Assembly: GCF_947251865.1 (NCBI RefSeq)
Contig: NZ_OX366394.1
Coordinates: 1,240,001 to 1,304,000, forward strand
Reading direction: 5' to 3'
DNA length: 64,000 nt
Source: Wolbachia endosymbiont (group B) of Protocalliphora azurea
GTDB lineage: Bacteria > Pseudomonadota > Alphaproteobacteria > Rickettsiales > Anaplasmataceae
Made by a program: the position numbers and the translations under genes. Positions within the stretch are counted from its first letter, which is position 1. Every line of letters starts with the position of its first letter. This document shows, in pieces, positions 47,516 to 57,011 of this stretch. Below the pieces are notes generated by a model. It had not been told where the DNA came from and searched no databases. It was given only the letters and a program-made list of their open reading frames with translations.

Positions 47516-48103
47516 ATGAACAATATAAACTTTTTAAAATTCATTGAATTATGCTTTCAAACGGTAGTGCCGGGGTGTGAGTATAATGATTATCAATATA
47601 TAAAAGTCATAGCAGACAGGCTTGAAGCAGCAAGCGCTGGTGAAGCAAGAAGAATAATATTCAATATGCCGCCGCGTTCAATGAAGTCCATTTGTGTAAG
47701 TGTTGCATGGCCCGCATGGATACTCGGAAATCAGCCAACTGCAAGAATAATAGTTGCAAGTTATTCTCGGCTCCTCAGCGAAAAGCACTCACTCGATACA
47801 AGGTGCATAATGCAATCTGATTGGTATAGAGAGCTATTTCCGAAAGTAGAATTATGCAAAGATCAAAACACTAAATATAAATTTCAAACAGTGCAAAGAG
47901 GATGTAGGATTGCAACCTCAGTTGGGGGAACATTAACCGGTGAAGGTGGAGATTTCATTATCGTGGATGATCCACTAAGTCCCGCACAAGCTTTGAGCGA
48001 AACATTTAGAAAGCGTGCTGCAAACTGGTTTGATCAGGCTTTAGTAACCAGGCTCAACGACAGAAAAAAAGGAGTTATCGTTCTTGTGATGCACAGACTC
48101 CAT
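47516..48103 (+). pseudogene. Phage terminase large subunit, N-terminal part
   Basis: The frame starts at ATG 47516 and is interrupted at codon 197 by the IS110-type element. It encodes the packaging ATPase part: an atypical Walker A (NMPPRSMKS), SYSRLLSEKHSLDTR, and Walker B-like FIIVDDPLSPAQA. The last native codons are VMHRLH. The open frame runs on into the IS to 48337, giving a false C-terminus. The remainder is at 50824-51633 in the same frame; together 466 residues would form a complete WO-type terminase. No portal or head genes follow. Confidence 0.9.
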
Positions 48104-49720
48104 TTAGCATCGAACAAAATGAATCTGTCAAACCAGGAAGAAACTCATCAATTTAAGTTTCTAGTAGTTTTAAGTATAGTTGTGAAGGAAGCGCCTCATG
48201 CAGTTATAACCGGAATCTTCACTGGTGCCATAAGTGCCCGTCGTTTAGCATGGTTTTGGAGGAACGGTCAAATCATTGATGGAGTCCTTAGACTACCTCG
48301 GTTAGGAGATTGTATTATATCAACCGTCCCAAGCTGAAGTGTTTCCCTGCTATAAATTATATGAAGGAGTTACCATGAAAAAAACAAAAAGTAAATTAGA
48401 AATAATGAACCCTAACGCAGCAGGAATAGATGTTGGTTCAGCTATACATTATGTGTGTGTGCCAGAAGGAAGTGATGAACAGCATATACAAAAATTTAGC
48501 TGTTTTACAGAGGATCTTCATAACATAGCAAAATGGCTAAAAAAGTGTGAAGTTACTACAGTAGCCATGGAGTCAACCGGAGTGTACTGGATTCCTTTGT
48601 TTCAAGTACTTGAATCATATGGACTTGAAGTAAAACTTGCAAATGCAAGACATGTAAAAAATGTACCTGGAAGAAAGTCAGATGTCCAGGACTGCCAATG
48701 GCTTCAACAACTACACAGTTATGGGTTAATCGAAGGATCATTTAGGCCAGATAATCAAATGTGTGTATTGCGTAGTTATGTGCGGCAACGTAAAAACTTA
48801 ATTGAAAATGCTGCTACACATATTAATCGTATGCAAAAGGTGTTGGTACAAATGAATATTCATTTACATAAAGTAATAAGCGATATCACTGGCGTCACAG
48901 GAATGCAAATTATTAAAGCAATAGTAGAAGGTGAAAAGAATCCCGAGAAGCTAGCTGAATTCAGAAGTGTGAATATGAAGAACGATAAAGCTACTATAGC
49001 AAAAGCATTAACAGGCGATTATAGAGAAGAACATTTATTTGTACTGAAACAAGAATATACAGCATATACTTTTTTTCAAGAGCAAATAACTGAATGTGAT
49101 AAAAGCATAGAAAATTACTATAAAACATTTGAAACAAAGTCCGATGAGAGTAAAGAGTTAGGTAAGGAAAAAAACAAGTCTAGAAAAGGCAGACCAAACT
49201 TCACCTTGCGTGAGAAATTGTATAGGATAACCGGAATAGATTTTACTAAAATTCCTGGATTTGATATACTAACTGTACAAACTATTATTTCAGAAGTTGG
49301 CATTAACCATAATAAGTGGCAATCAGAAAAGCACTTTACTTCATGGTTAGGACTTAGCCCTGCTAACAAGATCACAGGAGAAAAAGTATTTGGGACAAAA
49401 ACTCGTAAAGTCATTAATCGCGCTACAAATGCCCTGCGAATGGCTGCTTATGCTGTGGGAAATAGCAAAAGTGCATTAGGTGCATATTGTAGGAGATTAA
49501 AAAGACGGCTAGGAGCAATAAAAGCAATTACTGCCACAGCAAGAAAATTAGCATGTATTTTTTACCAAATGTTGAAATATGGACAAGAGTATGTGGAAAA
49601 AGGAATGAGTTATTATGAAACACGCTACAAAGAGAAAATTGTGAAAAATTTGATCAAAAAAGCGCAGGAGTTTGGCTACACACTAGTTCAACAAGAAGAG
49701 TTGATTAATGGAGTTTCTTA
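48104..49720 (+). mobile_element. IS110-type element (1617 bp) inside the terminase
   Basis: Inserted exactly between codons His and Gly of the terminase (…CAT | GGAGAAGAT…). The element has a 271-bp leader before the transposase gene, as usual in IS110 elements, and no clear terminal inverted repeats. IS630 copy 6 is inserted at its right end. Confidence 0.85.
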
Positions 49721-49739
49721 TACCAAATTCCATTACTAA
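48375..49739 (+). CDS. IS110-family transposase (DEDD type)
   Basis: Start at ATG 48375 with AAGGAG 6 bp in front. N-terminal DEDD domain: AAGIDVGSAIHYV (Asp), VAMESTGVYWIP (Glu), GRKSDVQDCQWL (Asp-Asp). C-terminal transposase_20 domain with IPGFDILTVQTIISEVG and WLGLSPANKITGEK. About 450 residues. The original end was GVS-stop (GTT TCT TAG); insertion of IS630 copy 6 replaced it by GVSYTKFHY from the IS end. It may still be functional. Confidence 0.92.
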   Translation: MKKTKSKLEIMNPNAAGIDVGSAIHYVCVPEGSDEQHIQKFSCFTEDLHNIAKWLKKCEVTTVAMESTGVYWIPLFQVLESYGLEVKLANARHVKNVPGRKSDVQDCQWLQQLHSYGLIEGSFRPDNQMCVLRSYVRQRKNLIENAATHINRMQKVLVQMNIHLHKVISDITGVTGMQIIKAIVEGEKNPEKLAEFRSVNMKNDKATIAKALTGDYREEHLFVLKQEYTAYTFFQEQITECDKSIENYYKTFETKSDESKELGKEKNKSRKGRPNFTLREKLYRITGIDFTKIPGFDILTVQTIISEVGINHNKWQSEKHFTSWLGLSPANKITGEKVFGTKTRKVINRATNALRMAAYAVGNSKSALGAYCRRLKRRLGAIKAITATARKLACIFYQMLKYGQEYVEKGMSYYETRYKEKIVKNLIKKAQEFGYTLVQQEELINGVSYTKFHY

Positions 49740-50146
49740 TCGAACAAATAAGAAACATTACAAACTCGTTTAATAGTAGTGCTGGAAATACTGACAATAA
49801 AATTACACAGAACATCTGCAAGTAAGCCTATGGTATCGTAGACTCTGTTACGTAAAGTATTGTATTTGATATATTGCCACAACCTCTCAACAGGATTCAG
49901 TTCCGGTGAATAAGGAGGCAAGTATATAATGGTAATGTTTTCCTGAAATTTCAAACTTTTTGATCTATGCCAACTTGCACAATCCATTACAAGAAAGGCT
50001 TTTTTCGTGCCTAAATCTTTCGACATCTGCTCCAGAAATATATTCATACAATCAGTGTTTACATATGGAGCAAGTAGGCTGATTTTCTTACCACTTCTTG
50101 GATTTACCGCACTGTAGATATAGAAATTTTGTCTACCAATTTTCAT
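49736..50146 (-). CDS. IS630-type transposase, orfB
   Basis: C-terminal DDE frame, identical to the other copies. Its stop overlaps the extended IS110 transposase end by a few bases on the other strand. Confidence 0.88.
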   Translation of the reverse strand: MKIGRQNFYIYSAVNPRSGKKISLLAPYVNTDCMNIFLEQMSKDLGTKKAFLVMDCASWHRSKSLKFQENITIIYLPPYSPELNPVERLWQYIKYNTLRNRVYDTIGLLADVLCNFIVSISSTTIKRVCNVSYLFD

Positions 50147-50219
50147 TTTAACCTGCGTTCTGACCCCTTTTTTAAACCATCCGTGTCCGATTTTTGAATG
50201 AGTTCCAAATCGTGATTCA

Positions 50220-50738
50220 TCAAAAAAACACCTCTTTTTCAGGGTGGGAATTGACTATTTTATTGAAGTATTTTTTAAACTCTTCTTGCTTGTTTTTATC
50301 TTGTTTATGGTGCATTGGCCTCGGTGTTATATAAGAAAATTTCATCCTTTGTATCTCACGGTGCACTGTTGATTTGCTAATGTTTAGGCCAAATTCCTCT
50401 GAGATTTTTATCTGCACTTCCTTAATAGTAATATTTGGATTTCTTTCTACCCATATTTCAATTTGCTCACGTTGATTTTTCTTTAATTTGCTTTTTCTTC
50501 GCCGCTGAGACGGGGCAAATAATCTTTCTACTCTACCAAATTTTAGATGCTTTATCCATTCAGTCAAAGCAGTCCTTGAAATTTTACATATTCTTGCCAC
50601 AGCGCTTATACTACTTTCTTTTCCTGCTATCACCGCTTGTAACTTTTTTGAAACATATGCGTTATTTCTGACCTTTTTTAACATTTCTTTCGCCAAATTT
50701 ACAACTTTTTCGTCTAATAGTTTTGACCTTAATGCCAT
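50220..50738 (-). CDS. IS630-type transposase, orfA
   Basis: N-terminal HTH frame (172 residues), identical to the other copies. Confidence 0.88.
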   Translation of the reverse strand: MALRSKLLDEKVVNLAKEMLKKVRNNAYVSKKLQAVIAGKESSISAVARICKISRTALTEWIKHLKFGRVERLFAPSQRRRKSKLKKNQREQIEIWVERNPNITIKEVQIKISEEFGLNISKSTVHREIQRMKFSYITPRPMHHKQDKNKQEEFKKYFNKIVNSHPEKEVFF

Positions 50739-50823
50739 TTATACCTCTCTATTTTATCTACTTTATTATCACTTCTTTCCCATTATTGTCTATCTGTTCT
50801 TTGCATAGTGGGAATTGGTATTA

Positions 50824-51633
50824 GGAGAAGATTTAACTGGTCACCTCCTCTGTAAACCAAGAAACATATGGCATCATGTCTGTTTACCAATAATAGCTGA
50901 AGATAAGGAGATTATTTATTCAGTTAATAATCATATTCCAGAGCATGAACAGGAAATATACTCAAGAAAAGAAGGTCAATTGTTGTATTCCCTAACTGAA
51001 GGAAAAGAAGAAATTGAGATGATAAAAGCTGAACTTGGGAGTTATGGTTTTGCTGCTCAATACCAACAAAACCCTCTACCACTTTCAAGTGCTATAATTA
51101 AACGAGAGTGGTTGAAGCGCTATAAAAATTTTCCTGATAGCCTCTTGCATGTAACACAAAGTTGGGATACTGCAATTTCAACAAACAATACAAGTGACTT
51201 TAGTGTCTGCACTACCTGGACAAAAGTAGATAATACATTCTATTTACTCGATGTATATCGCGCAAAACTTGAATATCCAAAACTTAAAGAGAAAGTTCTG
51301 TCGCTGGCTGCAAGGTGGAAGCCACACGCAATTTTAATCGAAGCAAAAGCAAGCGGTCAGCAATTGGTTCAGGAGCTCAGGAAAAACAGTGATTTACCTA
51401 TTATTCAAATAGTACCACATGATGACAAATTAACTCGATTTCACCGAATTGTCCCAATTATAGAATCTGAGCGGGTTTTTCTCCCTAACCAAGCAGTATG
51501 GCTTAGCGACTTTGAGTATGAGATTTTAATGTTTCCAGAAATCCGTCACGACGATCAAGTAGACAGTACCGTGCAATATCTTCAGTGGGTGAGAAATAAT
51601 ATTGCTAGAGTGGTAGCTATACGTTCATTGTAG
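50824..51633 (+). pseudogene. Phage terminase large subunit, C-terminal part
   Basis: Continues the terminase in frame after the nested IS elements (GEDLTGHLLCKP…). It has the RNase-H-like nuclease domain: first Asp in SWDTAISTNNTSDFSV, then ILIEAKASGQQLVQ, and the last Asp pair in IRHDDQVDSTVQYL. It has no start of its own; an ORF beginning at 50815 uses IS-derived bases. Isolated from other prophage genes. Confidence 0.9.
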
Positions 51634-51755
51634 CTTGAAAAGGTTCCTCGGAATTGTGTATAATTTTTTTAACTGAGTTTTATCCATTTTCTGAATGATA
51701 TTTTAGGGTTTATTGAAATAAATACTACGCAAAAATTCTATCTCTGGGTGCTTAG

Positions 51756-52277
51756 ATGAATATCTTTATATTAGACGAAAATCCTGTAACTGCAGCACAA
51801 ATGTTATGCGATAAGCACATAGTAAAAATGCCGCTAGAAACTGCTCAATTGCTTAGCAGTGTTTTTTCAATAGCATTAAAAGAGCCAAATCCTTTAGTCA
51901 GCATTACAAACCAGAATATAGAAGTTCCATATAAACTTACTCACAAAAACCATCCTTGTTCTTTATGGGCTAGACAATCAAAAGGAAACTTTGATTGGTT
52001 AATAAAACATGGAAAAGAATTGTGTATAGAATATAGCTTGCGATACAAAAGAACGCATAAATCCGAAGAAGTTATAGATTGGTGCGATAATAACAAGGAT
52101 TTGCTAATATTTCGATCAGCTGATATACAAGCTTTTACACAAGCGTTACCTGATCGATATAAATGTAATAACCCAATAGAAGCATATAGAGAATATTACC
52201 TAAAAGAAAAGATGAGATTTGCTAAGTGGGAAAAAGGTAGAGAAGCACCAGATTGGTTGCTAGACAAAATGCTATAG
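51756..52277 (+). CDS. Small conserved phage-type protein of unknown function
   Basis: The 173-residue protein begins MNIFILDENPVTAAQMLCDKHIVKMPLETAQLL, a beginning I know from a family found in tailed phages and some bacteria and of uncertain function (some members are named pyrimidine-dimer glycosylase, which I cannot support). Conserved His/Cys/Asp at CDKH and the NHPCSLWAR motif suggest an enzyme. It lies next to the terminase relic, so it may be a prophage remnant gene that survived. Confidence 0.68.
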   Translation: MNIFILDENPVTAAQMLCDKHIVKMPLETAQLLSSVFSIALKEPNPLVSITNQNIEVPYKLTHKNHPCSLWARQSKGNFDWLIKHGKELCIEYSLRYKRTHKSEEVIDWCDNNKDLLIFRSADIQAFTQALPDRYKCNNPIEAYREYYLKEKMRFAKWEKGREAPDWLLDKML

Positions 52278-52309
52278 GTTATAAAATTATCCAAACCGAT
52301 CATAAAAAA

Positions 52310-52405
52310 GGTAGAATTGAAGTTGCAAAAGCAATGCTGGCTGATAATGTTGATGTTTATCAAGTTTATTGATCTTTCTATTTGTGAGATTAAAGAATTC
52401 AGTAA
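52310..52405 (+). pseudogene. Remnant of an Rpn/PD-(D/E)XK-type transposase C-terminus
   Basis: GRIEVAKAMLADNVDVYQVY and, after a frame change, DLSICEIKEF reproduce the typical C-terminal helix pair of Rpn-family putative transposases that are common in Wolbachia. Nothing else of the gene remains. Confidence 0.5.
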
Positions 52406-52485
52406 ACTGTTATTCCCAGTATATGGTAGGCTACTTGCACTATAGAGTGTCATGTACACATCTGTACTAACAAGCAGAGGTAAAT

Positions 52486-53130
52486 CTAAGTCAGTTTAGA
52501 TATAACATTTACTTTAAAAAACTTTATTTTACGCTGATATTCTAGCGCTTTTCTGTGGTATTTTGTTGGGGTATAATTTGCAAAACTATCTTCCTTATAG
52601 GTTAAAAAATTACACTGCTTTATATGTAACTCTATCCACTCTGCATAATCCTGATGATCAGTTGCAATAAATATTTCACCTGTGACAAGTATTTTTTTTG
52701 CTAATAAATTTAAAAATTCCGTATTAATTAACCGTCTTTTGTTGTGACTTCTTTTTGGCCATGGATCTGGAAAGAGAATAAAGAATTTTTCAACACTGTT
52801 GTCAGGAAAATTGGCAATTAATTCTCTTGCATCTTCTGTCCATATTAAAATATTTTTTATGCTGTGTGCTTCTATGCTTTTTAGCAAGGAAGAGACCCCC
52901 TTTAAATAAGGCTCACATCCTATAAATAATAGATCAGATTCATTGAATGCCTGATAGAGCATATTTTCACCATTACCGAAACCTATTTCTACTCGTATTC
53001 TTTTTTGTAAGTCTACGATCTTTTTTATAGATTCCTTGCTGTTTTTAATAGAATACTTCTCCAAAACATTCAACTTCAACCTAGATCTTCTGGAAAATGA
53101 CCTAATCCAATTATTATTCCTAGATAACAT
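52486..53130 (-). CDS. trmB: tRNA (guanine-N7-)-methyltransferase
   Basis: Methylates G46 in the variable loop of tRNAs using SAM. The 214-residue protein has the SAM site VEIGFGNGENML, FIGCEPYLKGV and the catalytic/tRNA region FILFPDPWPKRSHNKRRLI with the conserved Asp, then ATDHQDYAEWI near the C-terminus. The N-terminus (MLSRNNNWIRSFSRRSRLKL) is the usual basic part. Divergent from rpsA, 103 bp between starts. Confidence 0.95.
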   Translation of the reverse strand: MLSRNNNWIRSFSRRSRLKLNVLEKYSIKNSKESIKKIVDLQKRIRVEIGFGNGENMLYQAFNESDLLFIGCEPYLKGVSSLLKSIEAHSIKNILIWTEDARELIANFPDNSVEKFFILFPDPWPKRSHNKRRLINTEFLNLLAKKILVTGEIFIATDHQDYAEWIELHIKQCNFLTYKEDSFANYTPTKYHRKALEYQRKIKFFKVNVISKLT

Positions 53131-53254
53131 ATCTTACATAACTTAATCTTTTATAGCTTAAACAATTCTCGAAATGAATTAATGAGAATTTACTTGTCAC
53201 TAATTATTAATATTATATAATATATGAGTTCTAATGAAGTTAAAATTAAAAGGT

Positions 53255-54886
53255 ATGGAAAGTACAGTTGCTATCAAGAGGCTATCATCAAATAGGTTCA
53301 TAGAAGAGATATTTCAAGATCAATTTGATAATCAAGACAATGACTTTTGTGAAGATTCTTTTGCTAACAAAATCAAAGAAGGAGATGTGGTAGAAGGTAT
53401 AATCACAAGAAGAAATTCTAATGATATTGTGGTTGATGTTGGTTTAAAGTCAGACGGAAGAATTCTGATTAAGGAGCTCAGTTGTAATGATGATATCACT
53501 GTTGGCTCGAAAATTAGAGTTTATGTTGAAAGAATTGAAGATTACCATGGTAATGTTGTTCTTAGTCGTGAGAAAGCAATCAGAGACGAAAAATGGAATA
53601 AATTGGAAGAAAGCGCAATTACAAAAGATGAAGTAACAGGAATCATTAAACGCTCAATTAAATGCGGTTTTATTGTTGATCTTGGTGATGGAATAAGTGC
53701 GTTTTTACCTCTGAGTCATGTGGATTTGAAGCAAATAAAAGATGCTAATCACCTTATTGAAACTGAACAAAAATTCATCGTTCTTAAAATGGATAAGAAG
53801 CAGGGGAATATTGTAGTATCAAGAAAGCTGGTATTAGAGAAGTTGCATGCTGGTGAAAAAATTAAGTTTTTAGAATCTTTAAATGAAGGTGATGTAGTAG
53901 AAGGCAAAATAAAAAGCATCACTCACTACGGTGCATTTGTTGGCATTCATGAATCAGATACAGTGGGAGTTATAGATGGACTGCTACATATTACAGATAT
54001 CTCTTGGAGTAATGTAAGTCATCCATCTGCAATTTTTTCTTGTGGTCAGCATATAAAAACTAAAATTATAAAAATAGATAGAGAAAATGGAAAAATCTCC
54101 CTGGGTGTAAAACAATTAGGAGACAATCCTTGGCAAGATCTAGAGTCAAAATGCCCAATTAACAGCGTACACAAAGGATGCGTAACGGGTATAAAAGATT
54201 GTGGATTCATTGTTGAGATTAAACCTGGGATTGCGGGTTTGGTACACTCATCAGAAATAACTTGGAGCAAGAGTAATTTACCAATTAGTAGTTTTGTAAC
54301 AATAGGACAAAAAGTGGATGTAAAAATTCTCGGTATTGACATTATTAAAAATAAGATGAGTTTAAGCACAAAAAGGTGCGTAGAGAATCCTTGGCAAGTA
54401 TTTATTGATAAATATCCTCTTGGTTCTATTGTTTCTGGTAAAGTTAAAAGCAACAATGGTTCACAAATATCTGTGACTTTTGATAATTCTGAGATATCTG
54501 AGGACGTAGAAGGAACAATTTATATGCAAAATCTAAGTTGGTCGAAAAACAATTCAGATGAGATAAAAAAGTATAATGTAGGTGATGAAATAGAAGCAAA
54601 AGTGATAAGGGCTAACGTAGATCGGACAAGAATTTATCTTGGAGTAAAACAAATAGAGTATGATCCTCTTGAAGAACTGATAGAGAAAGTTAAAGTAGGG
54701 GATAAAATTCAGGTTACTGTAAGTAAGAGAGAGGAAAATGGTCTAATCGTTGAAATTGAGAACAATGTAACCCTTTTAGTAGATCAAGAGCATTTACCAG
54801 AAAATAAAAAGTTTTCTATATCAGAAAAAATACAAGTTGAAGTAGTAGGTGTTGAAAAATATAATATAATATTATCTGCCAAATAA
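53255..54886 (+). CDS. rpsA: 30S ribosomal protein S1
   Basis: RNA-binding protein of the small subunit that helps mRNA recruitment. About 543 residues with six S1 (OB-fold) domains, each beginning with a G-x-V-x-G-x-I pattern (GDVVEGIITRRNSNDIVVDVG, GDVVEGKIKSITHYGAFV, GLLHITDISWSN, GLVHSSEITWSK and others). Start: ATG 53255 or ATG 53234 seven codons earlier; neither has a strong RBS. An IHF/HU gene follows 19 bp downstream, as in many alphaproteobacteria. Confidence 0.96.
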   Translation: MESTVAIKRLSSNRFIEEIFQDQFDNQDNDFCEDSFANKIKEGDVVEGIITRRNSNDIVVDVGLKSDGRILIKELSCNDDITVGSKIRVYVERIEDYHGNVVLSREKAIRDEKWNKLEESAITKDEVTGIIKRSIKCGFIVDLGDGISAFLPLSHVDLKQIKDANHLIETEQKFIVLKMDKKQGNIVVSRKLVLEKLHAGEKIKFLESLNEGDVVEGKIKSITHYGAFVGIHESDTVGVIDGLLHITDISWSNVSHPSAIFSCGQHIKTKIIKIDRENGKISLGVKQLGDNPWQDLESKCPINSVHKGCVTGIKDCGFIVEIKPGIAGLVHSSEITWSKSNLPISSFVTIGQKVDVKILGIDIIKNKMSLSTKRCVENPWQVFIDKYPLGSIVSGKVKSNNGSQISVTFDNSEISEDVEGTIYMQNLSWSKNNSDEIKKYNVGDEIEAKVIRANVDRTRIYLGVKQIEYDPLEELIEKVKVGDKIQVTVSKREENGLIVEIENNVTLLVDQEHLPENKKFSISEKIQVEVVGVEKYNIILSAK

Positions 54887-54905
54887 CTTCTTGTGCTTCA
54901 TATAA

Positions 54906-55184
54906 ATGGCAACGAAATCTGATATAATAGCAAAAGTGGCAAAAAAAAACCTTTTGTTAGATAAGGTTATTATAGCAGCCATAGTTGATAGTTTTTTTCG
55001 AGTGTTTTCAAACACGTTAAAATATCATAATAGAGTTGAAATCAGGGGGTTTGGTTCTTTTTCAATTAGAAGCTATAACTTGAAAGAAGCAAGTAATTTG
55101 ACGTCACAGAAGGTTGCAAAACATCAATACTTTAAAACTTATTTTCGTAGCAGTAAAAAGTTATCCCTCTTGATAAATGAATGA
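54906..55184 (+). CDS. ihfB: IHF/HU-family DNA-bending protein
   Basis: The 92-residue protein has the HU/IHF fold: N-terminal helices (TKSDIIAKVAKKN…VDSFFRVFSNTL) and the beta-arm entry VEIRGFGSFSIRSY. The usual arm sequence with the RNP motif is altered (NLTSQKVAKHQYFKTYFRSSKKL), so it is diverged in the DNA-contact arm. The position after rpsA supports the IHF-beta name. Confidence 0.82.
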   Translation: MATKSDIIAKVAKKNLLLDKVIIAAIVDSFFRVFSNTLKYHNRVEIRGFGSFSIRSYNLKEASNLTSQKVAKHQYFKTYFRSSKKLSLLINE

Positions 55185-55227
55185 AAATCTATATTGTAAA
55201 TTTGAAAGTTGTACAATATAGCATCAT

Positions 55228-55545
55228 ATGCAAGTAGTAGAAATAGTTATACATAATAACACATATAAAATATCTTGCGAAAGTAAAAAGAAGGACCATT
55301 TATTACAACTTGCTAATAGCTTCAACAAGCTAGTTAGCTCCATATCTCAAAGAACTGGAGGTAAGGGCTCAGATGCATTAAATTTCTTACTTGCAGCATT
55401 GACTCTCGAAGACAAAATTTTAGAATTAACAAAGCGATTAGACGAAATAAATCAAGAATGCAAAAAGTATAAGGAGGAAAAAAGAGTAGAATATGCTGAA
55501 GTATTAGATAGGGTAAACAAGATTATTGGGTGCATAAGTGATTAA
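55228..55545 (+). CDS. zapA: Cell division protein ZapA
   Basis: The 105-residue protein has a short N-terminal beta region (QVVEIVIHNNTYKISCESKKKDHLLQLANSFNKLV) typical of ZapA and a long coiled coil (LEDKILELTKRLDEINQECKKYKEE). ZapA bundles FtsZ filaments at midcell. Its 3' end overlaps the convergent sdhE gene by 23 bp. Confidence 0.82.
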   Translation: MQVVEIVIHNNTYKISCESKKKDHLLQLANSFNKLVSSISQRTGGKGSDALNFLLAALTLEDKILELTKRLDEINQECKKYKEEKRVEYAEVLDRVNKIIGCISD

Positions 55546-55795
55546 AGGAAGCAATCAAATCGACTACCTCACTACTCAAATCAGGGGGGAGAAGTCTCTT
55601 ACGAGTTATGTAACAATATAATTCGCAATCATCAAGATCAACTATTTTTTCGTATTCAATTAGTTCACTTAAGGAAAATTTATCAAGATATTTCAATGCA
55701 AAATGCCCTAAAAGTATATCAGTTTCTTTACAACCCCTATGCCAACTCCTATACATCAGTTTTCTTCTTAATAAGGAGATATCTATCATTGTCAT
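55523..55795 (-). CDS. sdhE: Succinate dehydrogenase flavinylation factor SdhE
   Basis: The 90-residue protein has the SdhE/SDHAF2 signature: LLRRKLMYRSWHRGCKETDILLGHFA, including the RGxxE motif needed for FAD attachment to SdhA, and LDDCELYCYITR near residue 55. Two adjacent Met codons at the start (ATG 55795 or 55789). Converges with zapA. Confidence 0.93.
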   Translation of the reverse strand: MTMIDISLLRRKLMYRSWHRGCKETDILLGHFALKYLDKFSLSELIEYEKIVDLDDCELYCYITRKRLLPPDLSSEVVDLIASFNHLCTQ

Positions 55796-55888
55796 TAAAC
55801 TTTTTTTTAATTTAAAGACTAAACTAAATACTTGTCAAGCAAGGCGCATTTTAATATACTCAACGTTTGATTAAGATTTAAAACATAG

Positions 55889-57004
55889 GTGGAATTAATT
55901 TCTCATCAACTTAGCGCTGGAATATATTATTTTTTATCGTTTTCTTTAATAATTTCTATCATAGTATTCGTGCATGAATGTGGGCATTATATTGTCGCTA
56001 AAGCATGCAAGGTTAAAGTTGAATCTTTTTCTATAGGCTTTGGTCCTGAAATTTTTGGTTTTAACGACAAGTCTGGAACTAGATGGAAATTAAGTGCCTT
56101 TCCATTGGGTGGTTACGTTAAAATGTTAGGGGATACTAATGCAGCAAGCGTTCCTGTTGATCAACAAAAATTAACTGAAGAAGAAAAATTATACTCATTC
56201 CATACAAAACCTCGATATCAAAAAGCAGCAATAGTTTTTGCAGGGCCTTTTGCAAACATGATATTTACCGTTATAGCCTTCACAATATTTTTCAGCGTGG
56301 CAGGTTATTATCGTACTCCACCAGTAATTGGTAATGTAATTGAAGAAAGTGCAGCAAAGCAAGCTGGCCTATTACCAGGTGACACTATTACACAGATCAA
56401 TGAGTACAAAATAAAATACTTTGAAGATATTTCACGCGTGATAATGTCCAACCCTGAAACAAGAATAGAAATTAAGTATAGCAGAAATAACGAAGAGTAC
56501 AGAACTATTCTAACTCCGTTTACAGTTGAGGATAGAGATGTCTTTGGTAACATAATAGAAAGAAAAACTATAGGAATTACCTCAATTAATATGATAGGGT
56601 TAAAACAGTCATCTTTTCTTGGAGCTGCTAGCCTATCAGTGAATGAAACCTACCACACTATGTGTTTAACAATCAAAGCACTCTTTCAAATTGTTGTTGG
56701 TAAAAGGAGTATAAATGAAATAGGTGGGCCAATAAAAATTGCAAAATATTCAGGGCAATCAGCTAAAAAGGGACTTATTATGGTTCTATATTTTATGGCA
56801 ATTATTTCAGCGAATTTAGCTGCAATTAACTTGCTGCCAATACCACTACTAGATGGTGGGCATTTATTTCATTATATTATAGAAGCAGTTATACGTAGAG
56901 ATTTGAGTTTGAAATATCAAAAATATGCAGCCACTTTTGGTGCTACCATACTGTTTTTGTTGATGGCAGTTGCAATCACAAATGATATTAGGCATCTTTT
57001 TTAA
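55889..57004 (+). CDS. rseP: Site-2 intramembrane zinc metalloprotease RseP
   Basis: The 371-residue inner-membrane protease has the zinc site VHECGHYIVAK in the first TM segment, FPLGGYVKMLGD, one PDZ domain (about residues 125-210) and the second active-site motif NLLPIPLLDGGHLF in the third TM. It cleaves membrane-bound regulators or signal peptides in other bacteria. It starts at GTG 55889. bamA follows 7 bp after its stop. The order rseP-bamA-skp-fabZ is the widespread envelope-assembly cluster. Confidence 0.95.
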   Translation: MELISHQLSAGIYYFLSFSLIISIIVFVHECGHYIVAKACKVKVESFSIGFGPEIFGFNDKSGTRWKLSAFPLGGYVKMLGDTNAASVPVDQQKLTEEEKLYSFHTKPRYQKAAIVFAGPFANMIFTVIAFTIFFSVAGYYRTPPVIGNVIEESAAKQAGLLPGDTITQINEYKIKYFEDISRVIMSNPETRIEIKYSRNNEEYRTILTPFTVEDRDVFGNIIERKTIGITSINMIGLKQSSFLGAASLSVNETYHTMCLTIKALFQIVVGKRSINEIGGPIKIAKYSGQSAKKGLIMVLYFMAIISANLAAINLLPIPLLDGGHLFHYIIEAVIRRDLSLKYQKYAATFGATILFLLMAVAITNDIRHLF

Positions 57005-57011
57005 GATACAT

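Larger units (their letters stand above)
49721..50820 (-). mobile_element. IS630-type element, copy 6 (complete, 1100 bp)
   Basis: Nested in the end of the IS110-type element; TTA at 49718-49720 and 50821-50823. Termini TACCAAATT…AATTGGTA. Confidence 0.93.

Noticed and set aside
48104..48337. Apparent C-terminus of the first terminase ORF (LASNKMNLSNQEE…)
   Set aside because: These codons are the leader of the IS110-type element; the true continuation is at 50824.
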